This document shows positions 18,235 to 25,983 of a DNA stretch of 64,000 bases, in pieces (position 1 is the first letter of the stretch; each line of letters opens with the position of its first letter). The stretch is taken from NCBI RefSeq assembly GCF_937903345.1, contig NZ_CALCZQ010000030.1, positions 496,001 through 560,000 on the forward strand. The letters run 5' to 3'. This stretch comes from an uncultured Emticicia sp. GTDB taxonomy: Bacteria > Bacteroidota > Bacteroidia > Cytophagales > Spirosomataceae. The notes beneath the pieces are model-generated. The model saw only the letters and a program-made list of their open reading frames with translations. It did not search any database and was not told the DNA's origin. Both the position numbers and the translations under genes were made by a program.

Positions 18235-19140
18235 TTATATCTGCGGCAAAATTGGTCTAGTTGCTAATGAATCGTTGATGATTTTTAATATTTTTTCTCT
18301 TTCTTCACCTGCCAATGGTAAACGTGGTTCACGTACCCACTCAGTGCCAAGTCCAGTTGCTACTTGTGCGAGTTTGATATTTTGAATAAACTTTGTCGAA
18401 ACATCTAAGTGCATTAAAGGGAAGTGCCAACGATAAATCTGACGAGCTTCCTCGTATCGACCTTGTTTTACTAATTCATAAATCACAACTGTCTCTCGTG
18501 GGAATGCATCAACCAATCCTGCCACCCACCCATCAGCACCCATTACAAGGCTTTCGTAGGCTAAATCATCAACACCAGACATTATTTTGAAACGTCCATC
18601 AAATTCATTGATAATATCAGTCATAAAACGAACATCGCCGGTAGATTCTTTCATTGCCTCGAAATGTGGGTTCGCCGCCAAATCATGAAACATCGGAATC
18701 GAAATAAAATTCTTATAAGCCAACGGATTGTTATAGGCCAATACAGGCAAGTCGGTCGAATCAGCAACTCGGTGCAAATAATGAAGAATCTCACGTTCGT
18801 CGGCCGAATAACGCATCGGAGGCAATAACATAAAACCGTCAGCACCAGCTTGTTCGTAGGTTTTTGCGATAGCTACTGCCTCACGCGTGATACATTCTGC
18901 AATACAAATCACTAACGGCACACGTCCAGCGATTGTTTTCTTTGCTGATTCGAGCAAAATTAGTTTTTCGTCATTGGTGAGCGTTCCGTTTTCTCCCAAC
19001 GAACCGCAAATAATAATGCCATGCACTCCAGCTTCGATTTGTTTTTCGATATTGAAGTTAAACATTGCTAAATCAAGGCTTTCGTCTTGGAAAAAAGGAG
19101 TTGTTACGGCAGGATAAACGCCAATCCATGAAGGTTTCAT
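18235..19140 (-). CDS. DapA-family lyase, probable pyrroline-4-hydroxy-2-carboxylate deaminase
   Basis: A DHDPS/NAL-superfamily TIM-barrel of 301 residues. It has the superfamily motifs GSLGENGTLTNDEK (phosphate/carboxylate loop), MLLPPMRYSADE, the catalytic Tyr in VLAYNNPLAYK and the Schiff-base Lys in HFEAMKESTGD. In lysine synthesis this fold condenses pyruvate and aspartate semialdehyde. Next to a 4-hydroxyproline epimerase and a D-amino-acid oxidase the likely role is deamination of delta1-pyrroline-4-hydroxy-2-carboxylate to 2-oxoglutarate semialdehyde. It is the first gene of the operon, and an 8-bp-period repeat begins about 8 nt before its ATG. Confidence 0.85.
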   Translation of the reverse strand: MKPSWIGVYPAVTTPFFQDESLDLAMFNFNIEKQIEAGVHGIIICGSLGENGTLTNDEKLILLESAKKTIAGRVPLVICIAECITREAVAIAKTYEQAGADGFMLLPPMRYSADEREILHYLHRVADSTDLPVLAYNNPLAYKNFISIPMFHDLAANPHFEAMKESTGDVRFMTDIINEFDGRFKIMSGVDDLAYESLVMGADGWVAGLVDAFPRETVVIYELVKQGRYEEARQIYRWHFPLMHLDVSTKFIQNIKLAQVATGLGTEWVREPRLPLAGEEREKILKIINDSLATRPILPQI

Positions 19141-19148
19141 ATATTAAT

Positions 19149-19340
19149 GAGAGAATGAGTGAGTGATAGAATGAATATATATTGTGCAAAAATAATATCT
19201 AGAAAAATCAAAAACTTATCTTAATTTCGCTAATTGTTGTATTAAATTATTCTTAAAATAAAAATGTAATATAAAAATGAGGTAAATTAGTATACAATCA
19301 ACGAATTTTATTCAATCATTCTCTCATTCAATCACTCAAA
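19149..19340. repeat. Inverted 8-bp-period repeat arms between divergent operons
   Basis: The left arm (19149-19177, unit near GAGTGAAT) lies directly before the dapA-like start on the minus strand. The right arm (19311-19340, unit near TCATTCAA) lies directly before the araC-family start. The arms are inverses of each other and face the two start codons. Between them is the AT-rich shared promoter region. CAAAAATA at 19187-19194 reads TATTTTTG on the minus strand, a candidate -7 element for the operon, although no well-spaced -33 was found. Confidence 0.6.
19235..19246. promoter_or_regulatory. Possible regulator site TGTTGTATTAAA
   Basis: The 12-mer TGTTGTATTAAA lies in the divergent promoter region and recurs exactly at 20255-20266, just after the regulator gene. 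This would fit a binding site of the AraC-family protein, but it is unproven and could be chance in AT-rich DNA. Confidence 0.3.
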
Positions 19341-19348
19341 ATTAATTT

Positions 19349-20203
19349 TTGAAACCTTTATTATTCAGAATACCAAAAACTGAAACTGAGTCTTTCAGAG
19401 TGCAGGTCGATGATTTGCCGTATTTTTATGATACGCTACATTTTCATCCTGAATGGCAAATTACGCTTATTTTGGAAAGTACAGGAACGCAGTTTGTTGG
19501 TGATAATGTTGAGCGTTTTCAGCCTTTTGATGTCTATTTTCTCGGGAGTAATTTGCCACATGTCTTCCGAAATGATGCCGAATATTATGCCAAAAGCAAA
19601 AGAGCCTATTCTATCTCGGTATATTTTCGGGGAGATTTATTGGGTGAAAACTTCTTTGACATTCCAGAAACTCAGCATTTGAATGAGTTATTGATAGAAG
19701 CATCGAGAGGAATCAGAATCAGAAATCATGAAGCCAATTCCCTCACCGATTTAATAAAATCAATAGTAAACAAGCAAGGGTTTAATAAATTACTGACTTT
19801 TTTGCAGATTTTAAATGAAATCGATATTTCGCCTAATCAAGAGTTTTTATCAAGCATAACGTACCAATCTCCACAGAAAGAAGTTGATAATCAGCGGATT
19901 AATGCAATATTTGAGTTTTTGATGAAAAACTTTGAGCGAGAAATTTCATTGGAAGAGGTAGCTGAAATTGCCAACATGACTCCAAACGCTTTTTGTAGAT
20001 TTTTTAAACTGCGTACCCAAAAAACTTTCTCGGATTTTTTGAATGATGTACGTATCGGTCATGTTTGCCGTATGCTTCAAAACAATGAAAAAAGCGTACT
20101 TGAAATTTGTTTTTCGAGTGGTTTTAATAATGTTTCTAACTTCAATAGGCAGTTTAAACGTCGCATGAAAATGTCGCCGAGTGCGTATATGAAGGAGTTT
20201 TGA
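19349..20203 (+). CDS. AraC-family transcriptional regulator
   Basis: A regulator of 284 residues with an N-terminal cupin-like sensing domain (LHFHPEWQITLILESTGTQFVGD, LPHVF) and a C-terminal double helix-turn-helix of the AraC type (ISLEEVAEIANMTPNAFCRFFK, then VLEICFSSGFNNVSNFNRQFKRRMKMSPSAYMKEF). The start is the TTG at 19349, since MKPLLFRIPKT fits the family and there is no in-frame ATG near. It is divergent from the hydroxyproline operon, with 208 nt between, so it most likely controls that operon in response to hydroxyproline or a related compound. An 8-bp repeat array sits right before the start. A degraded copy of its 3' end lies about 1.2 kb downstream. Confidence 0.88.
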   Translation: MKPLLFRIPKTETESFRVQVDDLPYFYDTLHFHPEWQITLILESTGTQFVGDNVERFQPFDVYFLGSNLPHVFRNDAEYYAKSKRAYSISVYFRGDLLGENFFDIPETQHLNELLIEASRGIRIRNHEANSLTDLIKSIVNKQGFNKLLTFLQILNEIDISPNQEFLSSITYQSPQKEVDNQRINAIFEFLMKNFEREISLEEVAEIANMTPNAFCRFFKLRTQKTFSDFLNDVRIGHVCRMLQNNEKSVLEICFSSGFNNVSNFNRQFKRRMKMSPSAYMKEF

Positions 20204-20369
20204 AAAATGCCGTTCAAACCATACTTCACAAATCGACTTTAAATTTTAGGCAAATGTTGTATTAAAAATGGTAGTCTGTAGATTCGACAACCGATTTTAG
20301 AAAAATTGTAAACATAATTGATAATCAAATAGTTATGTTTGTATTATTGCGATAATTTTATTCCAAAAC

Positions 20370-21218
20370 TTGTTAAACGTGAACAATTTTTTAAAGAAAT
20401 GGATTGCATTTTATGATAAATTGGAGGAAAATTGGCATTCTATTCAGTCATCAAAAATAATCAGCAGTTTAGTGGTTTCATTCTTCCTAATTGGTATAAT
20501 TGTTACCCTTCTTTCACATTTTCAGATAATTGAGCTAACTGTTGGAAAATTTTTTGCTATTGAGTTAGCTTTTAGTATTCTTCTGATAAGTGAAATTTTG
20601 GGTTTGGCCTTTATTATTACGCATTCTGTCGCTGACTCTGTCGGGAAACAATTTGAAATTATTTCTCTTATTCTTTTAAGAGATGCTTTTAAAGAAATGG
20701 GACATCTTCCTTTTGATGTAAAATGGAGTACTACAATCCTCTCAGACCTTTTACCACTTCTTACAGACGCCATAGGCTCAGTTGTTATTTTTCTGATCAT
20801 TGGCTTATTCTACAAAGCACAACGACACTTCAAAATTACGAATAGTCCAATCGAACAATTACGTTTTATTATGCTAAAAAAATCGGTAGCTAACGTAATA
20901 TTAATGATTTTTTTATCAATCTGTATATATGATTTTATTGAATTTTTTCTAACGAGCCAATATCAAAATACCTTCAATCTTTACTATACTATTCTAATTT
21001 TTACAGACATTTTAATATTGATTATCTCTCTGAGATATAGTAATTTATACATCCATTTATTTAGATATTCATCTTTTGCACTCGCTACTGTTATTATCAG
21101 GCTATCACTTTCAGCTCCAAAATATTATAATGTTCTTTTGAGTATTTCGGCAGGTCTTTTTGTCTTGCTAGTTACTTACATTTATAATATGTTAAATAAA
21201 CAAGAATCCTTAAGATAA
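20370..21218 (+). CDS. Polytopic membrane protein, unknown
   Basis: A hydrophobic protein of about 280 residues with six or seven predicted membrane helices, separated by short polar loops. There is no signal peptide, lipobox or known active-site motif. The start is a TTG at 20370 or, three codons later, a GTG at 20379; there is no ATG near. A possible -7 element TATGTTTG is at 20334-20341. I do not recognise the family. It stands alone between the AraC gene and a regulator remnant. Confidence 0.6.
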   Translation: MLNVNNFLKKWIAFYDKLEENWHSIQSSKIISSLVVSFFLIGIIVTLLSHFQIIELTVGKFFAIELAFSILLISEILGLAFIITHSVADSVGKQFEIISLILLRDAFKEMGHLPFDVKWSTTILSDLLPLLTDAIGSVVIFLIIGLFYKAQRHFKITNSPIEQLRFIMLKKSVANVILMIFLSICIYDFIEFFLTSQYQNTFNLYYTILIFTDILILIISLRYSNLYIHLFRYSSFALATVIIRLSLSAPKYYNVLLSISAGLFVLLVTYIYNMLNKQESLR

Positions 21219-21350
21219 ATTTAATTGATTTAAACTGTTATTCAAATCAATTACCAATTGCTATATTGTCTTAAAGAATTGGCATCTAAAAGAGATATAA
21301 ATTGTAATTTTCCTGCTCATTTCATCAACCATTTTCAGCTATTTAATTTT
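21219..21350. other. Non-coding stretch before the regulator remnant
   Basis: AT-rich sequence with no visible gene, repeat or promoter. Together with the remnant and the carbonic anhydrase promoter it fills the gap 21219-21665. Confidence 0.4.
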
Positions 21351-21477
21351 TGTCGAATGTCACAGAAAAATGAAAAATATGACATGGGAATCTGTTTTTC
21401 ATTAAGTTATTTTAGGCAATTTAAGCGATAATTGAAAATGTAGCCAAGTGTTTATTTCAGATAGTTTTAAAAAATGC
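21351..21477 (+). pseudogene. Decayed 3' fragment of an AraC-family regulator
   Basis: Read in the plus direction this stretch can be aligned with the last ~45 codons of the intact AraC gene at 19349-20203. It keeps CRM..QKNEK, ICFS, RQFKR, LKM, PS.Y and the bases just after the stop (TTTTAAAAAATGC against TTTTGAAAAATGC). It has several in-frame stops and a short deletion around the second helix-turn-helix. No 5' part is recognisable. It is best read as a dead partial duplicate of the neighbouring regulator. Confidence 0.65.
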
Positions 21478-21588
21478 TATTCTTAAAATGGGAATAATGA
21501 TTATTGTATTCGCTGAATTTAAATTTATTAGAATTTTATAGTTTTCGATATTAAAATTCTTTGATAATTTATTCATAATTTAAAAAAC

Positions 21589-21619
21589 TTGTAATCCTTG
21601 ATTAACATATTTAATTTTG
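21589..21619 (+). promoter_or_regulatory. Promoter of the carbonic anhydrase gene
   Basis: TTG at 21589-21591 and TAATTTTG at 21612-21619 with a 20-nt spacer match the Bacteroidota consensus. The start codon follows 46 nt downstream. Confidence 0.6.
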
Positions 21620-21665
21620 AATTTTAAAGACATTTCCTCGTATAAACTAATCTAAATATCTTAAA

Positions 21666-22427
21666 ATGACAATTAAAATTTTACTAAGCAGTTTTCTTAT
21701 TTTTGCATTTATATCTTGTAACAAAGACTCCGAAGAAATAGAACCCAATAGTGAGGTGCATTGGGATTATGAATCTCAAGCCACTTGGAGCACTTTGGCA
21801 TTGCCTGATAATCAGTGTGCAGGTCTTATTCAAACACCAATCAATATCGAAAGTTCCAACACGATAAAATCCATGTTGCCGGAATTAGGTCTAAACTATT
21901 CGAGTTTTCCGATTAATATTATCGATAATGGTCATACAATACAAATAAACAACAAAGGGACGAGCAGTTTGAAATATAATAAGCAGGAATATGCTTTGTC
22001 ACAATTTCATTTTCATTCTCATAGTGAGCATACTATTGATGGTAAAAGTGCCCGTATGGAAATCCATTTTGTTCATAAAAGTAGCACTGATGGCTCATTA
22101 TTGGTGATTGGAGTTTTGGTAGAAGAGGGTGGGGCTGCCAATGCCTCCATTGCAAGTTATATAGATAGTTTTCCAACAGTAATTGAAAAAGAATCAAGCT
22201 TGTTGAAAACAATAAATCCTTTAGATTTATTCCCAGCATCTAAGAAATATTATAATTATACAGGCTCATTGACTACTCCGCCATGTTCTCAAGGTTTAAA
22301 CTGGATTGTGCTGAAGGATAAATTAAAAATTAGTGCTGAGCAAATTTCCAAGTTTGAAGCCAAATATAACCATAATTTTAGGCCTGTTTTACCTGTTGGT
22401 AGTAGGACAATTTTTGAATCTATATAA
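21666..22427 (+). CDS. Alpha-type carbonic anhydrase, lipoprotein
   Basis: An alpha-class carbonic anhydrase of 253 residues, which hydrates CO2 to bicarbonate outside the cytoplasmic membrane. A lipoprotein signal (SFLIFAFISC, Cys18) implies membrane anchoring. The N-terminal HWDYES and QTPINIES match the family. The zinc ligands are the two histidines in QFHFHSHSEH and the one in MEIHFVHK. NGHTIQI contains the equivalent of the proton-shuttle His64 of human CA II. The C-terminal part has YTGSLTTPPCSQGLNWIV. The length is normal and all key residues are present, so it should be active. It has its own promoter and a downstream terminator. Confidence 0.93.
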   Translation: MTIKILLSSFLIFAFISCNKDSEEIEPNSEVHWDYESQATWSTLALPDNQCAGLIQTPINIESSNTIKSMLPELGLNYSSFPINIIDNGHTIQINNKGTSSLKYNKQEYALSQFHFHSHSEHTIDGKSARMEIHFVHKSSTDGSLLVIGVLVEEGGAANASIASYIDSFPTVIEKESSLLKTINPLDLFPASKKYYNYTGSLTTPPCSQGLNWIVLKDKLKISAEQISKFEAKYNHNFRPVLPVGSRTIFESI

Positions 22428-22574
22428 GTGCAACCTATGCTAAAGTTAATTTTAAAATAGTAGTGAATATACTTTTTTTAAGTAACCAAAAAACCAACCA
22501 ACTTTGCATTTGAAAAAACTATAAATTCATCTTTTGTTAACTTTTGGGTAAATTTAAGTTTTAATCCTTTTTAG

Positions 22575-22613
22575 AACCTGTAAGGTGAATTTTATCCCTT
22601 ACAGGTTTTTTTT
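22575..22613 (+). terminator. Intrinsic terminator
   Basis: An 11-bp stem AACCTGTAAGG (22575-22585) / CCTTACAGGTT (22597-22607) is followed by a T8 tract on the plus strand. It lies about 150 nt after the carbonic anhydrase gene. The intervening AT-rich piece holds no clear gene. Confidence 0.85.
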
Positions 22614-22631
22614 ATTTAAATTATTTATTAA

Positions 22632-23912
22632 TCACTGCTTCACCTTCGGTTTAATGATCAACCTCAAAGATTGATCATAAGTTACATAATTCCAAAGCCA
22701 GTTTATAAATACCATTATTTTGTTTTTTACACCCAAAATTGCCATTAAATGCACAAACATCCACACATACCAGGCAAATGCCCCTTGGAATTTCCAGAAA
22801 GGTAAGTCAACCACTGCCAGGTGTCTTCCAACGGTAGCCATCGAACCTAAATTTTTGTATTGAAAGCCGATAGGTTCTTCTTTTCTCATAATTTTCAAAA
22901 GGTTTTTTGCCAATAATTCACCTTGTTGAATTGCAGGTTGAGCCACTTGTGGGTGTCCATTTGGGAATTTTGGATCGCCAGACATCAAAGCTATATCGCC
23001 TATGGCAAAAATATTTTGAAAGCCATCAACCTGATTAAAAGCATTGACTTTTATTCGGTTGCCACCGCCATAAACTTCTTTCGAAAAACCTTCAATCGAA
23101 TTTCCTTTGATTCCTGCAGCCCAAACAACATTATTCGTTCTGATTTTCTCACCTGACTGGGTGTAAGCATATTTTCCATCAAAATCTGTAATTCTTACCC
23201 CATTACGTACAATTACGCCCAAACTTTCGAGATACTCCTTGCTTTGCATCGAAGCCTCGTCTGACATCGCTTCCAGCACCTCGGGCGATGACCCAAACAA
23301 ATAGATTTTCATCAGATTGAAATCTAATTCCGGGTAATCTTTGGGCAAAATAAGGCGTTTCATCTCTGCCAAAGTTCCTGAAACCTCAACTCCTGTAGGG
23401 CCTGTTCCGACCACAACCATATTCATTAAACCCTCACGAGTATCTATATCGGTGGCCGTGAGTGCATCTTCAAGATTTTGTAAAACCTTGTTTCTCAAAT
23501 AAATGGCTTCCGAAACTGATTTCATTGGCATGGCATTGTCAATGATATTCTGCATACCAAAAAAATTAGTATCCGCACCCATTGCCATTACCAAATAATC
23601 GTAGCTTAGTTCGCCGAGCTCGGTTTCTATGGTGTTATTTTCGGTATTTATTTTTAATACATTGGTAATACGAATATGCACATTCGGTTTATTCTGAAAA
23701 ATCTTACGAAGCGGAAACGAAATCGAACTCGGTTCGAGCCCAGCCATCGCTACTTGATAAAAAAGTGGCTGAAATTGGTGATAGTTATTTTTATCAATCA
23801 GCACAACTTGAAAATCATTTTTGGCGAGTTTTTGAGCTAGAGCTAAACCACCAAAACCAGCACCGACAATCACGATACGATTTTGATAAGTTTCTGGAAT
23901 ATTTGGCGTCAT
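22632..23912 (-). CDS. ndh: Type II NADH dehydrogenase (NDH-2)
   Basis: A single-subunit, non-pumping NADH:quinone oxidoreductase of 426 residues attached to the cytoplasmic side of the membrane. It has the FAD motif IVIVGAGFGGLALAQKLAK, the NAD motif VVVGTGPTGVEVSGTLAEM, DKNNYHQFQPLFYQVAMAGLEP near the flavin, NVVWAAGIKG, the AIGDIA motif, and the quinone-site AQPAIQQGELLAKNL. A hydrophobic/amphipathic C terminus (FAWYVWMFVHLMAILG) fits membrane binding. The organism thus has both the pumping complex I (window start) and NDH-2. It is divergent from the CCA-adding enzyme gene. Confidence 0.92.
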   Translation of the reverse strand: MTPNIPETYQNRIVIVGAGFGGLALAQKLAKNDFQVVLIDKNNYHQFQPLFYQVAMAGLEPSSISFPLRKIFQNKPNVHIRITNVLKINTENNTIETELGELSYDYLVMAMGADTNFFGMQNIIDNAMPMKSVSEAIYLRNKVLQNLEDALTATDIDTREGLMNMVVVGTGPTGVEVSGTLAEMKRLILPKDYPELDFNLMKIYLFGSSPEVLEAMSDEASMQSKEYLESLGVIVRNGVRITDFDGKYAYTQSGEKIRTNNVVWAAGIKGNSIEGFSKEVYGGGNRIKVNAFNQVDGFQNIFAIGDIALMSGDPKFPNGHPQVAQPAIQQGELLAKNLLKIMRKEEPIGFQYKNLGSMATVGRHLAVVDLPFWKFQGAFAWYVWMFVHLMAILGVKNKIMVFINWLWNYVTYDQSLRLIIKPKVKQ

Positions 23913-24036
23913 ATATCAATTATAAATAAATAATTATCATTTAGTTAATAAATCGGTTTTTGAGAATTTCGTTAACGTTTCAATCTGTCTCAAGTTTGAT
24001 GGAGAAAGAAAGGGTTTGGAGAACTATTCACTGCTT

Positions 24037-24069
24037 CAAAAGTAAGCTTTTTTGCTTGCTTTTTCGCAA
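24037..24069 (-). promoter_or_regulatory. Putative ndh promoter
   Basis: On the minus strand TTG (24069-24067) is followed after 22 nt by TACTTTTG (24044-24037), which fits the Bacteroidota pattern with a slightly long spacer. The leader would be about 120 nt. Confidence 0.4.
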
Positions 24070-24083
24070 TATCATTACCGAAA

Positions 24084-24114
24084 TTGTTTAGGTCTTCAAT
24101 CCTTCGTACCTTTG
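24084..24114 (+). promoter_or_regulatory. Promoter of the CCA-adding enzyme gene
   Basis: TTG (24084-24086), a 20-nt spacer and TACCTTTG (24107-24114) match the Bacteroidota consensus fully. The transcript would start near 24121 and include the 7-bp repeat array in its leader. Confidence 0.65.
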
Positions 24115-24151
24115 TAGATTGAATAATTAAAGACGACAAAAATCAATTTGC

Positions 24152-24179
24152 TATTGACCGTTGTCTGTTGACCATAGAC
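24152..24179. repeat. 7-bp-period repeat in the leader of the CCA-adding enzyme gene
   Basis: Four units with a 7-bp period (consensus near TGTTGAC) end 5 nt before the TTG start at 24185, exactly where a ribosome-binding site would lie. The unit type is shared with the array before nuoM. Confidence 0.65.
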
Positions 24180-24184
24180 AAATA

Positions 24185-25672
24185 TTGAATTTCAAAGAAA
24201 ACTTACAAAACGAACCTGTTTTTGAATTAATTGCAAATTCGGCAGCCGAAATAAAAGTCGATGCTTACGTAATAGGTGGATACGTGCGTGACCTTATATT
24301 AAAACGCCCAAACAAGGATATCGATGTTGTTTGTATGGGCAGTGGCATCGATTTGGCCGAAAAAGTAGCCAAAAACCTAGAAAAAATTGATAAAAACTCT
24401 AATGTTTATGTTAGTTTTTTTAAAAATTTCGGTACAGCACAAATTAAATCTGGTGATATAGAAGTCGAATTTGTAGGAGCAAGAAGAGAATCTTATCGCT
24501 CAGAATCTCGAAAGCCTTTGGTAGAAGATGGAACGCTCGAAGACGACCAAAATCGTAGAGATTTTACGATAAATGCCATGGGTATTTCACTTAATTCGAA
24601 AGACTACGGTGAATTAGTTGATCCTTTCGGCGGCATAGAGGATATTAAAGGAAAACTCATTCGCACACCACTCGAACCCGAAATTACATTTTCTGACGAT
24701 CCTCTACGTATGATGCGTGCTGTGAGGTTTGCTACACAGCTTGGTTTTGATATTGATGGAAAAACTTTCGATGCCATTGCGGCAATGAAAGACCGAATTA
24801 GTATTGTTTCGCAAGAACGTATTACCGATGAGTTGAATAAAATTGTGCTTTCAAAAACCCCTTCCTATGGATTCAAATTGCTTTATTATACTGGGCTTTT
24901 ACAAATTATTTTTCCAGAGTTTTGTGAGCTGCAGGGTGTAGAAACCCAAGACGGTAAAGGTCACAAAGATAATTTTTATCATACACTGCAAGTGCTTGAT
25001 AATGTGGCCGTAAGGTCGAATGACTTATGGTTACGATGGGCAGCAATCTTACACGATATTGCCAAACCAGCTACCAAACGTTTTCATCCTAAAATCGGTT
25101 GGTCGTTTCACGGGCACGAAGAATTAGGCGGAAAAATGACTCCCGTAATTTTTCGAAAATTGAAGCTGCCACTCGATGGAAAAATGCGAATGGTGAAAAA
25201 ACTAGTGCGTTTACATCTTCGTCCAATTGCCTTAGCAAAAGAAAGTATTACAGACTCGGCATTGCGTAGATTACTGTATGAAGCTGGCGAAGATTTGGAA
25301 TATTTAATGATTTTGTGTCGAGCGGATATTACATCAAAAGATCCAAATAAAGTAAGAAAATACCTCGCCAACTTCGATAAAGTTGAAGAATTACTCATTG
25401 AGTTGGAAGAAAAAGATAAACTTCGTAATTTTCAGCCAGTAATCACCGGCGAGATAATCATGGAAGTTTTTGATTTGAAACCCTCTAAAGAAGTCGGAGT
25501 AATAAAATTGGCTTTGCGAGAAGCCATTTTAGAAGGAATTATTCCTAACGAATTTGAACCATCCTTTAATTTTGTTTCGAAAGAAGGTGAAAAATTAAAT
25601 TTAAAAGCTGTAAAAAATAAAGAAGAAATCAAACATATTTTAGAAACACCTAAACTCGAAGTTAAAAAATGA
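24185..25672 (+). CDS. cca: CCA-adding tRNA nucleotidyltransferase with HD domain
   Basis: This enzyme adds or repairs the 3'-terminal CCA of tRNAs. The N-terminal nucleotidyltransferase domain has YVIGGYVRDLILKRPNKDIDVVC with the catalytic DxD, then RRDFTINAMG and DPLRMMRAVRFA. The middle RNA-binding part and an HD domain (AAILHDIAKPATKRFHP, near residue 290) follow. The 495-residue form starts at the TTG at 24185 (MNFKENLQN). A TTG at 24161 falls inside a repeat array and is less likely. A good promoter lies upstream. The last codons overlap the next gene by 4 nt (ATGA), so that small gene is translationally coupled. Confidence 0.92.
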   Translation: MNFKENLQNEPVFELIANSAAEIKVDAYVIGGYVRDLILKRPNKDIDVVCMGSGIDLAEKVAKNLEKIDKNSNVYVSFFKNFGTAQIKSGDIEVEFVGARRESYRSESRKPLVEDGTLEDDQNRRDFTINAMGISLNSKDYGELVDPFGGIEDIKGKLIRTPLEPEITFSDDPLRMMRAVRFATQLGFDIDGKTFDAIAAMKDRISIVSQERITDELNKIVLSKTPSYGFKLLYYTGLLQIIFPEFCELQGVETQDGKGHKDNFYHTLQVLDNVAVRSNDLWLRWAAILHDIAKPATKRFHPKIGWSFHGHEELGGKMTPVIFRKLKLPLDGKMRMVKKLVRLHLRPIALAKESITDSALRRLLYEAGEDLEYLMILCRADITSKDPNKVRKYLANFDKVEELLIELEEKDKLRNFQPVITGEIIMEVFDLKPSKEVGVIKLALREAILEGIIPNEFEPSFNFVSKEGEKLNLKAVKNKEEIKHILETPKLEVKK

Positions 25673-25875
25673 ATGACGGAACTAAATTTAAAAGAATGCT
25701 AGGCGGAATTTTAGCTGGAATTGGTTTATTGTTATTATTATTTGCTTGCGTAGCCTTTATGTCCGCAGATGATACTGTAATGGGCATGGCTATAAAAGGA
25801 GCAAGGAAAATCGCCCCAGCGGTATTGGGTTTGATTTTATTGGTATCAGGCATTTCGATGGTAAATCGAACGTAG
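25669..25875 (+). CDS. Small membrane protein, 68 aa
   Basis: A 68-residue protein with two membrane helices: GGILAGIGLLLLLFACVAFM (about residues 12-31) and IAPAVLGLILLVSGISMV (about 47-64). The N terminus is basic and the loop is short. Its ATG overlaps the stop codon of cca in an ATGA arrangement, which strongly suggests that it is translated together with it. Family and function are not recognised. Confidence 0.75.
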   Translation: MNDGTKFKRMLGGILAGIGLLLLLFACVAFMSADDTVMGMAIKGARKIAPAVLGLILLVSGISMVNRT

Positions 25876-25888
25876 TGCTAAGGCACAA

Positions 25889-25975
25889 ATGTAGAATTTA
25901 GAATGTAAAATGTAGAATGATTATTATGTTAACATTCAGTTTTTTTTCTAAACTCTACATGCTAAACTTTACATG
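25889..25975. repeat. Inverted 7-bp-period arms between convergent genes
   Basis: The left arm (25889-25920) has four near-identical units of TAGAATG. The right arm (25948-25975) holds the inverse type (near CTTTACA/TGCTAAA). The arms fill the gap between the small membrane protein gene and the convergent DUF2851 gene and can fold into an imperfect hairpin, perhaps serving as terminator. Confidence 0.65.
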
Positions 25976-25983
25976 ATGGAAAC

